In this document: in pieces, positions 62,301 through 64,000 of the stretch
How the letters are laid out: the number at the start of each line of letters is the position of its first letter
How positions within the stretch are numbered: position 1 is the first letter of the stretch
Assembly: GCA_963971225.1 (NCBI GenBank)
Contig: CAXARI010000080.1
Location: forward strand, 124,001 to 188,000
Length of the DNA: 64,000 nucleotides
Direction: 5' to 3'
From: Melieria omissa
Lineage: Eukaryota > Arthropoda > Insecta > Diptera > Ulidiidae
Notes under the pieces: model-generated
Told to the model about the DNA's origin: nothing
Databases searched by the model: none
The model's input: only the letters and a program-made list of their open reading frames with translations
Translations under genes and position numbers: made by a program

Positions 62301-64000
62301 GGTGGTCACTCTGGCTTAATTTTGACGCCATTTTGATTAAAGTGATTGTGCGTACTTAGGTTCCACAAGCATTTGATTGGTTATATAGATCAGAGGTGCA
62401 TTCTTTCAATCAGTCGTTGTTGTGACAGCAACGAAGCAACACGTGTGGGGGCTGCGCGGATTTTTGTTTTGTTTCCTCAAGAAATTCTATGTATGAAAAA
62501 AAATTAGATGCTTTTGTTGTTGTAGTTTTTGTTTTGGCGATTGGTTGGCCTTTCGGCAATGACAAATGGGAACATTATATTTTTTTCACTTATAATTTTA
62601 AGGGTCAAGCGAAATGCACAATGTGCTTTCAACTAATTCAATTAATTAAATAATTTGTTTGCATTTTTTTGGGCAACTTTAAATGTATTGGTTTTTGCTT
62701 TTCCATAAGAAGACTTTGGGCACCCCTGATATAGATGTATCATGTGGTCGATATCACTTTTCCACAACGAAATTCTCCTGCATTATTTGAGATAGCGAGA
62801 AGATTGACCCCATTTATGAAAGCTCAAAACTCCAGCTAGGTTTTAAGGTTATTATTTTTTCTATAAACCTAGAATCATCATATTTTACAAGCATTTTATC
62901 GATTTTGCAGTAGGCAGCCATTTAATGTCACCCTTGCGCATCGATCTGTTCATGATTGCCTAATAGTAATCAAATTATTGATTTAATTTGATAAAGCTGC
63001 AATCTCTAGCTACATTTTAAGGGGTTTTTTATTAACGTAACCCATACTGTTTGGAATCTATAAGCACTTTAGTGGTGAGTGTGTATTTTGTAATAGGCAG
63101 TTTTTCAATGTTATCCTTGCGCATCGATATGCTCATTATTCCTGAAGGATAATGAAAAGTTAGGGACCAATATAGAAAGCATAAGACTCTGGCTAAATTT
63201 TAAGGGGTCAATTATTAATATGCACTTATGCATTTGGTGTTGACAAGCATTTTAGTGGTTGCACCCAAGTAGCAATTTTTTCAAAGTCACCGTTCCAAAT
63301 CGATTTGCTTTCGAACCTTGGGGTATAGAAGGATGATTGATACCATTATAGAAAGCATACGAGTCTAGCTAAATAATAAGGCATAATATTATTAAAATCC
63401 GTTAACGGGTCGAGATTTAACAGCTATAATTTCGATCATGCTGCCGGTGGGATATTTTTTTATTTACAAAATTATTGAAAGGTGGTCACTCTGGCTTAAT
63501 TTTGACGCCATTTTGATTAAAGTGATTGTGCGTACTTAGGTTCCACAAGCATTTGATTGGTTATATAGATCAGAGGTGCATTCTTTCAATCAGTCGTTGT
63601 TGTGACAGCAACGAAGCAACACGTGTGGGGGCTGCGCGGATTTTTGTTTTGTTTCCTCAAGAAATTCTATGTATGAAAAAAAATTAGATGCTTTTGTTGT
63701 TGTAGTTTTTGTTTTGGCGATTGGTTGGCCTTTCGGCAATGTCAAATGGGAACATTATATTTTTTTCACTTATAATTTTAAGGGTCAAGCGAAATGCACA
63801 ATGTGCTTTCAACTAATTCAATTAATTAAATAATTTGTTTGCATTTTTTTGGGCAACTTTAAATGTATTGGTTTTTGCTTTTCCATAAGAAGACTTTGGG
63901 CACCCCTGATATAGATGTATCATGTGGTCGATATCACTTTTCCACAACGAAATTCTCCTGCATTATTTGAGATAGCGAGAAGATTGACCCCATTTATGAA
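50393..64000. repeat. Satellite array, right part (rest of monomer 39, ten complete monomers, one partial)
   Basis: The same satellite resumes in phase after the retrotransposon. Monomers start at 51377, 52557, 53737, 54917, 56097, 57277, 58457, 59637, 60817, 61997 and 63177, all 1180 bp; the last is cut after 824 bases by the window edge. The distance 44915 to 51377 is 6462 bp, which is one monomer plus 5282 bp, exactly the element plus one copy of its target duplication, so no satellite bases were lost on insertion. This half is more uniform than the left half: every copy has the CAGCTATAATT and TTTACAAAATT variants, and two monomer types alternate. No gene is visible. Confidence 0.98.

Larger units (their letters stand above)
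43735..64000. repeat. Homogenised two-monomer higher-order unit (types X and Y)
   Basis: From monomer 38 to the right edge two types alternate. Type X has CAATTTTTGCAAAG, AATGACAAATG, GTCACCCTTGCG and CCATACTGTTT. Type Y has CAATTTTTTCAAAG, AATGTCAAATG, GTCACTCTTGCG and CCATACCGTTT. The order is X (38), Y (39, split), X (40), Y-like (41), X-like (42), Y, X, Y, X, Y (43-47), X/Y recombinant (48), X (49), Y (50). The period is 2360 bp. None of the X-specific variants appears in monomers 1-37, so this is a locally expanded, younger part of the array. The retrotransposon lies in the first Y monomer. Confidence 0.85.

Noticed and set aside
1..64000. Regularly spaced repeats as a CRISPR array
   Set aside because: The units are 1180-bp contiguous tandem repeats with no unique spacers, in a eukaryotic context with no cas genes.
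1..64000. rDNA intergenic spacer, since R1 elements often lie in rDNA
   Set aside because: No 18S, 5.8S or 28S sequence is visible and the element is inserted in satellite, not in 28S.

Overview
This window is almost wholly satellite DNA from a eukaryote, interrupted once by a full-length non-LTR retrotransposon. An insect is most likely, because the retrotransposon looks like the R1 clade, which is best known from arthropods; a fly is possible, but I cannot name the species. There is no rRNA, tRNA, host gene, CRISPR array or prokaryotic feature.

Satellite (1-45110 and 50393-64000): 49 complete head-to-tail monomers (one split by the retrotransposon) plus an 824-base partial one at the right edge. 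The standard monomer is 1180 bp; four are 1198 bp (monomers 1, 4, 6, 35) and two are 1181 bp (20, 23). Monomers differ by only a few bases each. Inside a monomer are five diverged sub-repeats, four with a period of about 175-185 bp and one about 50 bp shorter. Every monomer also carries, inside its third sub-repeat, a 338-bp (356-bp in long monomers) insert with hAT-like ends and a perfect 8-bp target duplication. The likely history is: a ~175-bp satellite, then a hAT MITE insertion, then amplification of a five-sub-repeat-plus-MITE block as the present monomer. Diagnostic variants show layered higher-order structure: a 5-monomer duplication at the left end, alternating dimers, a possible trimer, a block copied 16.5 kb away, and a homogenised two-monomer unit from 43735 to the right edge.

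Retrotransposon (45111-50379): a 562-bp 5' UTR without any ATG, ORF1 (Gag-like, coiled coil plus three zinc knuckles), ORF2 (APE-type endonuclease, reverse transcriptase, C-terminal CCHC), a short foldable 3' UTR, a polyadenylation signal and a 15-A tail, flanked by a 13-14 bp target site duplication. The reading frames are open and the catalytic motifs present, so it looks young and may be active. ORF1 and ORF2 overlap by ATGA, suggesting ORF2 is made by termination-reinitiation. The insertion hit the conserved box that begins each satellite sub-repeat, raising the question of whether this lineage targets the satellite.
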